41,711 nucleotides of DNA. It comes from Flavobacteriia bacterium. GTDB taxonomy: Bacteria > Bacteroidota > Bacteroidia > Flavobacteriales_D > Crocinitomicaceae. The position numbers were made by a program, and so were the translations under genes. Location: the NCBI GenBank assembly GCA_016178305.1, contig JACOTM010000081.1, positions 1 to 41,711 of the forward strand. The letters are read 5' to 3'. The first letter of the stretch is position 1, and each line of letters starts with the position of its first letter. Under the pieces are notes generated by a model that made no database searches, had not been told where the DNA came from, and was given only the letters and a program-made list of their open reading frames with translations. Below, in pieces: positions 9,364 to 18,279 of the stretch.

Positions 9364-10173
9364 ATGAAATCGAGAAAATTAATTTTTTTAATTGCAACAC
9401 TTATATTCATAATTGGTTGTGGAACAATGAATAAAAAAAATAAAGGTAAAGGATTTAATTTATTTACAATTCAACAAGACAAAGATTTGGGTGCTCAAGT
9501 TGCTGCTGAAATTGATGGAAACCCAAAGCAATATCCATTGTTAGATTCTATACGATATAAAGAAGTTTATCAATATTTATATAAAGTTCGAGATAATATT
9601 TTGAATTCCGGAAAAGTCGATTTAAAAGATAAATTTCAATGGAGGTTAAGAATTATTCATGATGACAGTACATTGAATGCTTTTTGTACACCTGGAGGAT
9701 ATATCTATGTTTATACAGGAATTTTGAAATTTCTAGATTCAGAAGATCAATTGGCTGGAGTTTTAGGTCATGAAATTGGTCATGCAGACATGCGTCATTC
9801 AACAAGACAAATGACAACTATGTTTGGAATTCAAGTGATGGAACAAGTATTATTAGGAAATAGAGCTGCTTTACAACAAGTTACATCAGCATTAATTGGT
9901 TTGAAATTTTCTAGAAAACATGAAACAGAGGCAGATGAAAGATCAGTGATTTATTTGTGTCCAACCCAATACAATGCCGCTGGTGCAGCTGGATTTTTTA
10001 AAAAAATAGAATCTTTAAGCAAAGGAGCTAAACAACCGGAATTTTTAAGTACACACCCCAATCCAGAGAATAGGATAGACCATTTTATTAATTCAAAAAC
10101 GGTGATGGGATGTACAGGAACTTCAGAATTTAAAGAGGAATACAAGCGAATTATCTCATTATTACCGAAGTAA
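9364..10173 (+). CDS. M48-family metalloprotease, lipoprotein
   Basis: The 269-residue product starts with a lipoprotein signal peptide (hydrophobic stretch, then I-I-G-C with the acylated Cys near residue 19). It carries the zincin motif G-H-E-I-G-H-A-D near residue 136 and a downstream E-T-E-A-D-E that provides the third zinc ligand, as in M48 (BepA/LoiP/Oma1-like) peptidases. The fold also shows L-N-A-F-C-T-P-G-G-Y-I-Y-V-Y-T-G, a very typical M48 stretch. It probably sits in the periplasm anchored to a membrane and degrades or assists misfolded envelope proteins. There is no TPR extension, so it is the short LoiP-like type. A 97-base gap separates it from the gene upstream, and the lacI-type gene follows after 27 bases. 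Confidence 0.93.
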   Translation: MKSRKLIFLIATLIFIIGCGTMNKKNKGKGFNLFTIQQDKDLGAQVAAEIDGNPKQYPLLDSIRYKEVYQYLYKVRDNILNSGKVDLKDKFQWRLRIIHDDSTLNAFCTPGGYIYVYTGILKFLDSEDQLAGVLGHEIGHADMRHSTRQMTTMFGIQVMEQVLLGNRAALQQVTSALIGLKFSRKHETEADERSVIYLCPTQYNAAGAAGFFKKIESLSKGAKQPEFLSTHPNPENRIDHFINSKTVMGCTGTSEFKEEYKRIISLLPK

Positions 10174-10176
10174 TCC

Positions 10177-10184
10177 TATATTTG
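10177..10184 (+). promoter_or_regulatory. Candidate -7 promoter element for the LacI-type regulator
   Basis: TATATTTG is a perfect TAnnTTTG match lying between the M48 stop codon and the regulator's ATG at 10201. The 16 bases between them would give a leader of roughly 10 bases. It suggests the regulator has its own promoter despite the short 27-base gap. Confidence 0.4.
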
Positions 10185-10200
10185 TAAAAATTCTACTACG

Positions 10201-11193
10201 ATGAAACCGAAAAAAACGTCATTAGCTGATTTAGCTACAAGTTTAGGAGTCTCAAAAGCAACCGTGTCTTTTGTTTTAAATGGTAAAGGTGATGAATACC
10301 ATATCAGCAAAGGAATGCAAGAAAAGATTCATAAAAAAGCAAAGGAAATGTCTTATGTTCCCAATTTTTTTGCAAAAAGTTTACGTCAAGGAAAAACAAA
10401 AACAATTGGTCTAGTCGTAGCAGATATTTCTAATGCATTTTATGCGGAGTTATGTAAAACTATTCAAGAAGAATTATACAAACATGGCTACAACGTCTTA
10501 ATTGTAAGTTCAAATGACAATTTAGAAGTCGAACAATCATTAATGAATGAATTAATTCAACGATCAATAGATGGGATGATTATTTCGCCTTGTAACCCCA
10601 TTGAGAATTTAATCCCGATATTAAGAAGTACGCATATACCTGTTGTTTTTACAGATAGACCTGGCGACAGTGATGCCGATTTTGTAGGTATTAACAATGT
10701 AAAAGAAGCTGAAAAATTAGTTAAGCTTTTTTCTAAAAAACCAAAAAGATTAGCCATATTAACACAACATAACTCAACGATCATAACAATTCAACAACGG
10801 ATTGAAGGAATTGTAAAAGCTTGTGATAATGAAAAAATAAAATACGACATCGTTAATTTATCTTCAGACGAATTAGAGATCAATGCTTCAATGAATGAAC
10901 TAATCAAAAAAGGAGTAGATTCATTTATTCCCTTGAATAATAAAGTTGCTTTAAAAACTTTAAAATCACTGAAACAATTGAATATTCATATTCCAAAAGA
11001 TGCCCGAATTATTTCTTTTGACGATAGTGAATTCTTTTCGTATTTAACTCCCCCAATTTCAGCTTTGTTTCAACCCATTGAATTGATAGGCTCAGAAACA
11101 TCTTTAAGAATGTTAGAACGATTAAAAGAAACAGATCGTCCAGGCAAACACTTAATGTTGGGATGTTCTTTTATTGAAAGAGGATCTAATTAA
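10201..11193 (+). CDS. LacI-family transcriptional regulator
   Basis: The 330-residue product has the classic LacI N-terminal helix-turn-helix (L-A-D-L-A-T-S-L-G-V-S-K-A-T-V-S-F-V-L-N-G). The hinge segment Y-V-P-N-F-F-A-K-S-L-R follows, then T-I-G-L-V-V-A-D-I-S-N, which starts the periplasmic-binding-protein-like sensor domain. It should bind an operator as a dimer and respond to a small ligand, often a sugar. No sugar transport or catabolic genes are next to it, so the target and ligand cannot be inferred. It converges on the lectin gene, whose end overlaps its last 8 bases. Upstream it has its own candidate promoter. Confidence 0.93.
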   Translation: MKPKKTSLADLATSLGVSKATVSFVLNGKGDEYHISKGMQEKIHKKAKEMSYVPNFFAKSLRQGKTKTIGLVVADISNAFYAELCKTIQEELYKHGYNVLIVSSNDNLEVEQSLMNELIQRSIDGMIISPCNPIENLIPILRSTHIPVVFTDRPGDSDADFVGINNVKEAEKLVKLFSKKPKRLAILTQHNSTIITIQQRIEGIVKACDNEKIKYDIVNLSSDELEINASMNELIKKGVDSFIPLNNKVALKTLKSLKQLNIHIPKDARIISFDDSEFFSYLTPPISALFQPIELIGSETSLRMLERLKETDRPGKHLMLGCSFIERGSN

Positions 11194-12814
11194 TGGTATG
11201 AAATATTCGTTTTACCTCTTGGATTGAATTTTCTTCATCAATCAATTGAAGTAAATACATTCCTTGCGTTATTTCAGGAATTATAAATGATTCTTCATAT
11301 TGAGGAATTTTATCAAAATCGATTATTATTTGTCCTGTCATTGAGATTAATTGACATTTAATGTTTTTTGAATTTAAGGAAAGATTCAATTTGTTATTTG
11401 AAAAAATGTAATTTTCTAAAATATTTTCTGAATTATTTTTACATCGTTCGTTAATAATTAAATCAGAATTTTTAATATTCCCATCATTATCAACCATTTT
11501 TAAGCGATAGTAATACATTTTATTATCGTTAATAGTGACAGAATAATTCATTATAGATTTCGAATTACCTGATGTTTGAATTATTTTTTCAGTAGTATAT
11601 ACTTGACCATCTAATGTTTTTTCCAATACAAAATAATCTAAATTATTTTCAGTCGCTGTTGTCCAGTTAATTGTGCTTTGATTATTTTCACATTTAGAAT
11701 CAAATTGTACTAATTCAATTGGTAAAACAATAGGAATATCCGGACAAAAGTATTGTTGATTATTTAATCCACCAGTTGATGCTGTTGCCCCCCAATTTAC
11801 AGTATTATCTCCTCCAAAAAGAGTAGTTACAAAATCTTCCGAAACACTCAACCTTAACACAGCATCAAAATAAACTTTTAATGTGTTGGAAGCATCTATC
11901 CAATCTATTTCTACATGATGCATATTCCCATCATCTATGTTTGAACCTCCTGCAATGGCAGCTATAGGACCTGCTTTATGCGTTGAATTTTGTAAACTTC
12001 CATCCGTATCAATAGCAATATGATCCGCAGCAATATCTACCGCATGTGTTGGATTGTCATTATCATAAGTATCAAATTCAACGACTAATGCATTGGACAA
12101 ACCTCCAGTACCCAATTCCCCTCCTGCTGTTCCGCAAATATTTGTCCCATTTGGTTGGAAAACAATCGTTGAACCATCTGCTCCATTAATATTATTTCCA
12201 AAATAAAAATTCATTCCAACTGAAAAATCGGTGTTAAAATTAACTTGAGTATCATTCCAAGCACATCCTTTCTGATTATTAACTTCTGGTGTGAGCTGAA
12301 CACAAGTTGCTCCAGAAACAGTGATATAACTCGCATTATCAGTTAAACAATATGACCCTAATTTAGGTGTGTAATTATAAGCTAATGTTGCCGAAGAAGA
12401 TAAATCGTGATCACAATTGTATTTTGAAATCAATATTCTTGCTGTTCCTGTGTAGGTTGCTGTCCAAGTAATTGAAGATTGAAGTCCGCAATTATCATCA
12501 GAATAAGCTAATTCTGTTGCTCCAGTACCATCTAAAATTGATAGTTGTGTATCATAACTCGCAGAACCACCATTAGAACAAAATGTAAAGGTATATGAAC
12601 TGCATGAACTAACATTAAAAGTATAATATTGACCATTCAACACGTTTTGCGTTTGATAAGAAACAGAAGGACTTAAAGTCCCGTTTGATGTTCCTCCTGT
12701 ACAAGCCATCGTTATATTTTTAAGCAGGAACAAAATGATAATACTTACGTTGATTTTTAGATTAAAGAAATTACTTATTTTTTCTTTAAAAGGCATTATT
12801 GTAGTAGTGTGCAT
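11186..12814 (-). CDS. Secreted L-type lectin-domain protein with T9SS sorting tail
   Basis: The 542-residue product has a signal peptide whose hydrophobic core is at about residues 18-32, so the mature protein likely starts near A-C-T-G-G. Residues ~40-150 form a cysteine-containing beta-rich domain like pre-peptidase C-terminal or CUB-like modules. Residues ~155-370 look like a legume (L-type) lectin fold: W-N-D-T-Q-V-N-F, S-T-I-V-F-Q-P-N-G, V-V-E-F-D-T-Y-D-N-D, D-H-I-A-I-D-T-D-G-S, and H-H-V-E-I-D-W. A fibronectin-like linker (L-V-Q-F-D-S-K-C...W-T-T-A-T-E-N-N) and a T9SS-type tail (M-T-G-Q-I-I, Q-G-M-Y-L-L-Q-L) complete it. It probably binds glycans on the cell surface or outside. A second ATG at 12796 (M-P-F-K-E-K) would give a more usual signal peptide length and is a good alternative start. 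Confidence 0.85.
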   Translation of the reverse strand: MHTTTIMPFKEKISNFFNLKINVSIIILFLLKNITMACTGGTSNGTLSPSVSYQTQNVLNGQYYTFNVSSCSSYTFTFCSNGGSASYDTQLSILDGTGATELAYSDDNCGLQSSITWTATYTGTARILISKYNCDHDLSSSATLAYNYTPKLGSYCLTDNASYITVSGATCVQLTPEVNNQKGCAWNDTQVNFNTDFSVGMNFYFGNNINGADGSTIVFQPNGTNICGTAGGELGTGGLSNALVVEFDTYDNDNPTHAVDIAADHIAIDTDGSLQNSTHKAGPIAAIAGGSNIDDGNMHHVEIDWIDASNTLKVYFDAVLRLSVSEDFVTTLFGGDNTVNWGATASTGGLNNQQYFCPDIPIVLPIELVQFDSKCENNQSTINWTTATENNLDYFVLEKTLDGQVYTTEKIIQTSGNSKSIMNYSVTINDNKMYYYRLKMVDNDGNIKNSDLIINERCKNNSENILENYIFSNNKLNLSLNSKNIKCQLISMTGQIIIDFDKIPQYEESFIIPEITQGMYLLQLIDEENSIQEVKRIFHTIN

Positions 12815-12841
12815 GTAATAGTTGTATTGTAATAGTTGTAT
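12814..12841. repeat. Perfect tandem duplication of a 14-base unit
   Basis: The unit tgtaatagttgtat occurs twice in a row (12814-12827 and 12828-12841). It lies directly in front of the first possible ATG of the minus-strand lectin gene, so it is in that gene's leader. Confidence 0.9.
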
Positions 12842-13155
12842 AGTCTCGTTGTTTGCAAAAACGATTTAGTCACAAAAATATCACAAATGTTTATAGGAAA
12901 TGAATATTATAGATATTATTTTATTTCATATTATTTCGATTCTTGAAAACTTAAGCTATTTTTATATGAAACCATTTGATTTCAGTTATTTATTAAAAAT
13001 AAAATAGAAGTATAGATTAATTTCGAAATACAAGTAAATAGGAGACTGGTAATATTTTATTTTGTAAAAAGGCTATTATTCAATGAAAAATAAAACGATT
13101 TAGCATAGGAATCCTAAAATGGTTTAGCAATGTGTTTTTAGGAAGTAAATCTAGA
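12842..13155. other. Intergenic region between the PAS kinase and the lectin gene
   Basis: The 314 bases hold no convincing gene. They contain the candidate lectin promoter near 12873. A loosely repeated phrase (gatttagca / ggtttagca) sits around an 11-base imperfect palindrome taggaatccta at about 13107. I see no strong terminator for the kinase gene. Confidence 0.6.
12873..12880 (-). promoter_or_regulatory. Candidate -7 promoter element for the lectin gene
   Basis: On the minus strand this reads TATTTTTG, matching TAnnTTTG, 58 bases before the ATG at 12814. No good -33 element was found. Confidence 0.35.
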
Positions 13156-16100
13156 CTAAACTCTGATAACCAATTTTGTTCCAAATCCAACTTTACTGGA
13201 CATATCAATAGTGACATTTGCCAATTTGGCTCTTTTTTCAATATTGTTTAATCCAAGTCCATTCGTAATTAAATCGCTATCAAAACCTATCCCATTATCA
13301 AAAACCTCAATCAATAGATATGATTTCACTTTTGAAATATGACATTCTATCGAAGTTCCTTGGCTATGTTTGATTGAATTATTTACAAATTCTTGAATTA
13401 TTCGGTACAAGTTATAATTATCAACGGAATGAAAATCTTCATTGGTAATATCCTGAGAAGAATCAAAAACAAAATTAATGTTGTTTAATGTTTTTAAACG
13501 ATCAAACATAGCCTTTAAAGCATTTAATAACCCTTGTTCTAATTCTGGAGGAGTAAGATTATAACACATTGATCGTGTTTGATTTAAACTTGTTTTAACA
13601 AGACTGAAACAGTTTTTTAGCAAGTCAGCATCAACAGGTTCATTTTCGTTAAATTGTGATAAATAAAGATTTAATACCACTAAATGTTGTGCCAATCCAT
13701 CGTGCAATTCCATTGAAAATCTTTTTCTTTCAAATTCTTGAGTTTGACCAATTAGCTTTGATTTTTCTAGTTCATAATTTTTTTGAGAAGTTATATCTCT
13801 CATCGCACCAATAACTTTAATAGCCTCTCCTTTACTTGTTCGGATGATGTAAGCACGATCGATAACATTCGCATATTCCCCATTGGCTTTTTTAAATCGA
13901 TATTCAGCACTCCAATAAGTCTCACTTGGTGTTTTTAATATGATTTCATATTCATTTTTAACATGGTGATAATCATCAGGATGAATATATTCTCCAAAAG
14001 TATCAGCTGTTGGCTTATTATCAATATAGCCAAAAGCTTCTTTAATACCATCTCCCCAATACAAATTGTTTTTTCGAATATCCCATTCCCAAATAATATC
14101 ACTTACTGCTTTAGATGCAATAGAAAAACGTTCATTACTTCGTCTTAATTCTTTTTCAATAATTAATTTATTAGTAACATCGTTGATAATAACTAAGATT
14201 GTTTCTTTTCCTGAAATGAGTATTTCATTACGAACCATTTCAATATTGATAATTTTTTGATTTTTCGTATAATGTGAATATGTTTCGTATTTGATTTCAG
14301 AATTTAATAAAATATTATTTCTGTAATTAATTTTATCATCATTTGCAATAAATAAATCCTTATCATTTTCAACAAATAAATCCAACATCGTCATTTCATT
14401 AAATTCATCTGGAGAAAAGCCATACGTTTTTTCAGCCGACTCATTCACTTCTTTGAATTTTAAAGTGGTTTTATCATAGATAAACATTGGTTGTGGGTTA
14501 CTATGAAATAAAGCACGGTATCTTTTTTCCGAATCTTGTAAATCTAATTTAGCTAATTTCCGAATCGTTGTGTCTTCTAGAATTGCAAAATATTGTGAAA
14601 TTTCACCTACTTCATCAAATAGAGGTTGTCCAGTAATCCTAGACCAATAACTCGCTGCATTTTTCTTGTGGAAAATAGTATTTAAAGAAAAAGGTAAATT
14701 TTGATTCATTTGCTCTTCAATAAAGCGAATATTTTGTTCATCACACGTGGGACCATTTAGTAATTCAATCGGGTTTTTACCCATAGATTCATCAAATGAA
14801 TATCCAGACATATCTGTAAAAGCATGATTAACCCAAGTGATTTCATGGTTTAGATTGGTGATAAAAACAGCCTTATTTGTATTTTTGGCAATTAAAGATA
14901 ATTTTGTTAATTCATCTGCTATCTTTCTTTCTTCTAAAATTTCCCTATAAATATTTTTTATCTTTTTTAAGATTGCTATTTCAGGTATTGATTCCGTGAT
15001 TTGCTTATCAAAATAAATTGTTAAAACACCTAAAATCTCACTTTGAGAATCTAATAAAGGAAAAGAAATACAAGAAATTAGCGTACTATTCTCAAAAATT
15101 TCTTTTAGAAAAGGATATTCATTTTGTTCTTTTAGATTTTCAAGTAATATCTGTTTTTTAGATTTTAAGACCGCTGTAAAAAGGCAATTTTGTTTATCTA
15201 CATCTAAGGTATTTATTTTATCTACTATTTCTTTCGAAATAGATGGCGTACAAAAATTCACCAATGATTTTCCATTTTCACTAATTCGATGAATAGAACA
15301 ATAAGTATTCGGAATAATTGATTCTATAACTCTTGCAGAATTATAAAATATTTGACTCAATGTCTTTGTTCCTTTATTGTTTTCTAATAACATGGAACGC
15401 TCTAAATCAAGTATCGTTTGTTCTGTTTTTTCTTTTGTAATATCTTGATTAAAGATAGAAAAACCTTCTTTTGATGGATAAATTTTTACGCGTAACCAAT
15501 TTTTAGTAGTCGGATAAAAGTATTCGAATTCAATTTGTTCTTCATTTCGAATAGCATTTAAATATTTTTTATAAAAATGGCTGATATTTAATTCTGGATA
15601 TTCATCCCAAAAATTTTTACCTATTAACTCTTTATAAGATCGATTAAATAGGACTTCTGCTTGTTTATTAATGTAGATTAGATTCCAATTTAAATCTAAT
15701 GCAAAAAAAGCATCCGATATACTTGAAAGAATCGTATGTTTTAAAGCTTCACTTTTATTCAATTCATTTTCAACCCGAACCCTTTCTGTAATATCATCTG
15801 TTAATGCTAATTGTACTATTTGTCCATTTGTATGTTTGAGAGGCACGGCTCTTGTTTCCATCCATTTTCGACCTCCTTTCAAGCCAATTATTTCAAAAAT
15901 AAGATGTTGTGGAATTCCCGAACATACCCTTTCATTCAATAATTTATATTGTTCAATATATTCAGGAGCGATTAAACTATAAACTGATTTCCCTATAACT
16001 AGTTCGGCATTTTCAGATTCAATCATCTCTAATCCAATGTTATTCATTGAAATTAATTTCCCATTTGAATCTACAATCTTCACACAGGCAGGAGTCGTAT

Positions 16101-16965
16101 TAATGATCGCATTTAAGAATTCCTGCTTGTTTATTAAAGATTTTTTGATTGCTTGATGCTCTGAAATATTTCGAATAATTAAACAAAAAACTTCTGTATT
16201 ATCATCGGTTGTAAAAGGTAATGTGGAAAGCTCAATAGGAAATTCTTCATTTAATTTATTAACCCCAATTGCTTCCTTAATTGAATTTAATTTGAATTCG
16301 TTTTTTGAAGTCAAATAATTCGCCTTCTCTCTATTTAAAAAATGTAAATATTCTCCTTTAAGTATTAAATCAATCTTTTTTATTCCAACTACTTCATCAT
16401 GATCCCATCCAAAATATTTTTCAGCTTGAATGTTCCAAAATAAGATATTATTCTGACGATCTATACAAACCACAGAATCAATTAAATGATTGAAAATTAT
16501 TAAATTGATTCCATTTATTAATTTTTTATCAACACATAAGAACGGTTTTTTAAATGTTAGGATAATATCATTTTCATTGACTTTTAATAGTTGAATTTTA
16601 AAGTTTCCAAGATTTAATGCAGTATTAGTTATTTCAAATTCAACAATTTCAGTTGCTTCAATGTTTTTTTTGATAGTTGATTTGATACAGATATACGTTT
16701 CTTCAGCTACTATTTCACTTAAGTGATTGGAAAAATTTGGATTACTAATGAATAAAGGGAAATTTTCTTGAAAAGTATCAATTTTGGTGATGGAAAAATC
16801 TTGATCGATATGAAAAATAACTTCTGGATTAGCTAAGTAAACTTTTGTCGTCAATTTTTCAATATGAAGCGCATTCGATATTCTTTGATTTTTTGAATAT
16901 AACTTTACTATAATTGTTAATGAAACAATGAACACTAAAATTATTAATATAGACATACCAAACAT
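13156..16965 (-). CDS. Multi-PAS/GAF sensor histidine kinase (NarL/DesK-type transmitter)
   Basis: This 1269-residue kinase has one N-terminal membrane segment (~residues 4-22). I then see a degenerate PAS (~43-145), PAS domains at about 150-275, 285-405 and 405-515, a GAF domain at ~525-690, and further PAS domains at ~690-805, 815-940 and 940-1065. The last is of the PAS-fold-3 type with W-S-A-E-Y-R-F. The transmitter is of the HisKA_3 class: E-R-K-R-F-S-M-E-L-H-D-G-L-A-Q-H holds the phosphorylated His. The ATPase follows with N-box E-F-V-N-N-S-I-K-H, D-N-G-I-G-F and G-L-G-L-N-N-I-E-K-R. Such kinases normally pair with a NarL/FixJ-type regulator, but none is encoded nearby, so it is an orphan here. 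The ligands of the sensor domains are unknown. Confidence 0.93.
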   Translation of the reverse strand: MFGMSILIILVFIVSLTIIVKLYSKNQRISNALHIEKLTTKVYLANPEVIFHIDQDFSITKIDTFQENFPLFISNPNFSNHLSEIVAEETYICIKSTIKKNIEATEIVEFEITNTALNLGNFKIQLLKVNENDIILTFKKPFLCVDKKLINGINLIIFNHLIDSVVCIDRQNNILFWNIQAEKYFGWDHDEVVGIKKIDLILKGEYLHFLNREKANYLTSKNEFKLNSIKEAIGVNKLNEEFPIELSTLPFTTDDNTEVFCLIIRNISEHQAIKKSLINKQEFLNAIINTTPACVKIVDSNGKLISMNNIGLEMIESENAELVIGKSVYSLIAPEYIEQYKLLNERVCSGIPQHLIFEIIGLKGGRKWMETRAVPLKHTNGQIVQLALTDDITERVRVENELNKSEALKHTILSSISDAFFALDLNWNLIYINKQAEVLFNRSYKELIGKNFWDEYPELNISHFYKKYLNAIRNEEQIEFEYFYPTTKNWLRVKIYPSKEGFSIFNQDITKEKTEQTILDLERSMLLENNKGTKTLSQIFYNSARVIESIIPNTYCSIHRISENGKSLVNFCTPSISKEIVDKINTLDVDKQNCLFTAVLKSKKQILLENLKEQNEYPFLKEIFENSTLISCISFPLLDSQSEILGVLTIYFDKQITESIPEIAILKKIKNIYREILEERKIADELTKLSLIAKNTNKAVFITNLNHEITWVNHAFTDMSGYSFDESMGKNPIELLNGPTCDEQNIRFIEEQMNQNLPFSLNTIFHKKNAASYWSRITGQPLFDEVGEISQYFAILEDTTIRKLAKLDLQDSEKRYRALFHSNPQPMFIYDKTTLKFKEVNESAEKTYGFSPDEFNEMTMLDLFVENDKDLFIANDDKINYRNNILLNSEIKYETYSHYTKNQKIINIEMVRNEILISGKETILVIINDVTNKLIIEKELRRSNERFSIASKAVSDIIWEWDIRKNNLYWGDGIKEAFGYIDNKPTADTFGEYIHPDDYHHVKNEYEIILKTPSETYWSAEYRFKKANGEYANVIDRAYIIRTSKGEAIKVIGAMRDITSQKNYELEKSKLIGQTQEFERKRFSMELHDGLAQHLVVLNLYLSQFNENEPVDADLLKNCFSLVKTSLNQTRSMCYNLTPPELEQGLLNALKAMFDRLKTLNNINFVFDSSQDITNEDFHSVDNYNLYRIIQEFVNNSIKHSQGTSIECHISKVKSYLLIEVFDNGIGFDSDLITNGLGLNNIEKRAKLANVTIDMSSKVGFGTKLVIRV

Positions 16966-17048
16966 TCAATTACAAATTGTGTTAGGTTGTTAAGTTAAAA
17001 AAATAATTTGAAATTTCTTATATTGAATGAATATAAATAAGGTATGGA

Positions 17049-18272
17049 TTAAAATATTATTTTTTCAAAATTTTTCTGAATCAAATATTTCACCGGCAAG
17101 TAAGAAGCAATAATACTCAATATTGTAACTAAACCAATAATTAAAAAAGCATCTAACAAAGTGATATTCATTGGAAACGGTTCGCCTCCTGAATTAGGCA
17201 TTAATAAAAGATGTCCAAAAATTTGCACCGAACAAATGGCATATCCAATCACCAGCCCCCATAAGATTCCTTTCAATGAAATCATTAAGCCTTCATAATA
17301 AAAAATACGAAAAATTAATTTTTTATTAGCTCCATAACTTATCATCGTTTTGATATTGTCCATTTTCTCTATAAACAACATTGTCAACGAAGCGACTAAA
17401 TTAAACGCTGCTAATATGAATATGAAAATTAAAATGAATAATACAATGATTTTTTCAGATTTACTCGTTTTGTAAATCAATTCATTTTTTTCATAATTGG
17501 TTTTAACTTCGAAATCTTTCCCTAAGAAATCCTGTAAACGCTCTTTAACATCATCATTGGATTCATTGGAATTAACTTGTACATATATCGCAGTAATATC
17601 GTTTTGATATTCTAATAATTCTTTTGCTAAATGCAATGGCAAAACAACGATGTCTGAATTTACTTCTCTATTATAATTGATTCGTCCAGCAATTTTAATG
17701 GTTTGAGTCGTGAATGGATTTGAACCTAAGCGCACTTTCGCATTTCTTTTTGGAATGTAAAATAACAGTGATTCATAACCCATTTTTTCAGGGATATATC
17801 CTCCTAAATTATCTAATAATGTTGCCCCGATAATACCAAATTCTTCCCCATTTTCTTTCAACATCGCAATGCCATCAACAATGTGTTTATCCATTTCAGA
17901 CATTGTCAAAAATGTAGAATCAATTCCTATCAAATGTGCATTCACCCATTTTTTTTCATGTTTCAATACGACAACTTCTTCAACAGCTTTTGAAAATCGT
18001 TCTATTCCTTCTATTTTTTCTAATTGCTTAAAATTGATTTGATTTTCATTGAATGTTTTTCCTTTACTAGAGCGAATGGTAATGTCAGAATCAAATTCAG
18101 AATATAATTTCTCAACCATGGATTCTATTCCGTTAAAAGCAGATAATAAAATAACCAAAGCCGCTGTAATTACAGCAATTCCGACAACAGAAATACGTGT
18201 TATTAGATGAATAACATTTTTCTTCTTTTTAGAAGAAAGGTACCTTTTCGCTATGAAATAGGAGACGTTGAT
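17049..18272 (-). CDS. LolC/LolE-type lipoprotein-releasing ABC transporter permease (start codon unusual)
   Basis: The product is an FtsX-like permease: an N-terminal membrane helix (I-S-V-V-G-I-A-V-I-T-A-A-L-V-I-L-L-S), a ~220-residue periplasmic domain, and three C-terminal helices (L-F-I-L-I-F-I-F-I-L-A-A-F-N-L-V-A-S-L, then two more). The family moves lipoproteins out of the inner membrane with the LolD ATPase, which is not in the window. The first conventional start (TTG at 18158) would remove 38 residues that are clearly conserved family sequence, including Y-F-I-A-K-R-Y-L and K-K-K-N-V-I-H-L-I. That frame is open back to a TAA at 18293-18291 but has no ATG, GTG or TTG. I therefore place the start at ATC 18272, where relatives usually have ATG, giving 407 residues, the normal family length. 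rbfA ends 7 bases upstream, so coupling is likely. Confidence 0.85.
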   Translation of the reverse strand: MNVSYFIAKRYLSSKKKKNVIHLITRISVVGIAVITAALVILLSAFNGIESMVEKLYSEFDSDITIRSSKGKTFNENQINFKQLEKIEGIERFSKAVEEVVVLKHEKKWVNAHLIGIDSTFLTMSEMDKHIVDGIAMLKENGEEFGIIGATLLDNLGGYIPEKMGYESLLFYIPKRNAKVRLGSNPFTTQTIKIAGRINYNREVNSDIVVLPLHLAKELLEYQNDITAIYVQVNSNESNDDVKERLQDFLGKDFEVKTNYEKNELIYKTSKSEKIIVLFILIFIFILAAFNLVASLTMLFIEKMDNIKTMISYGANKKLIFRIFYYEGLMISLKGILWGLVIGYAICSVQIFGHLLLMPNSGGEPFPMNITLLDAFLIIGLVTILSIIASYLPVKYLIQKNFEKIIF

Positions 18273-18279
18273 AAAAAAA

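Noticed and set aside
14530-14910. A LOV photoreceptor domain in the multi-PAS kinase
   Set aside because: The stretch resembles LOV/PAS (G-K-N-P-I-E-L-L-N-G-P), but the essential G-R-N-C-R-F-L-Q cysteine is replaced, so flavin photochemistry is not supported.
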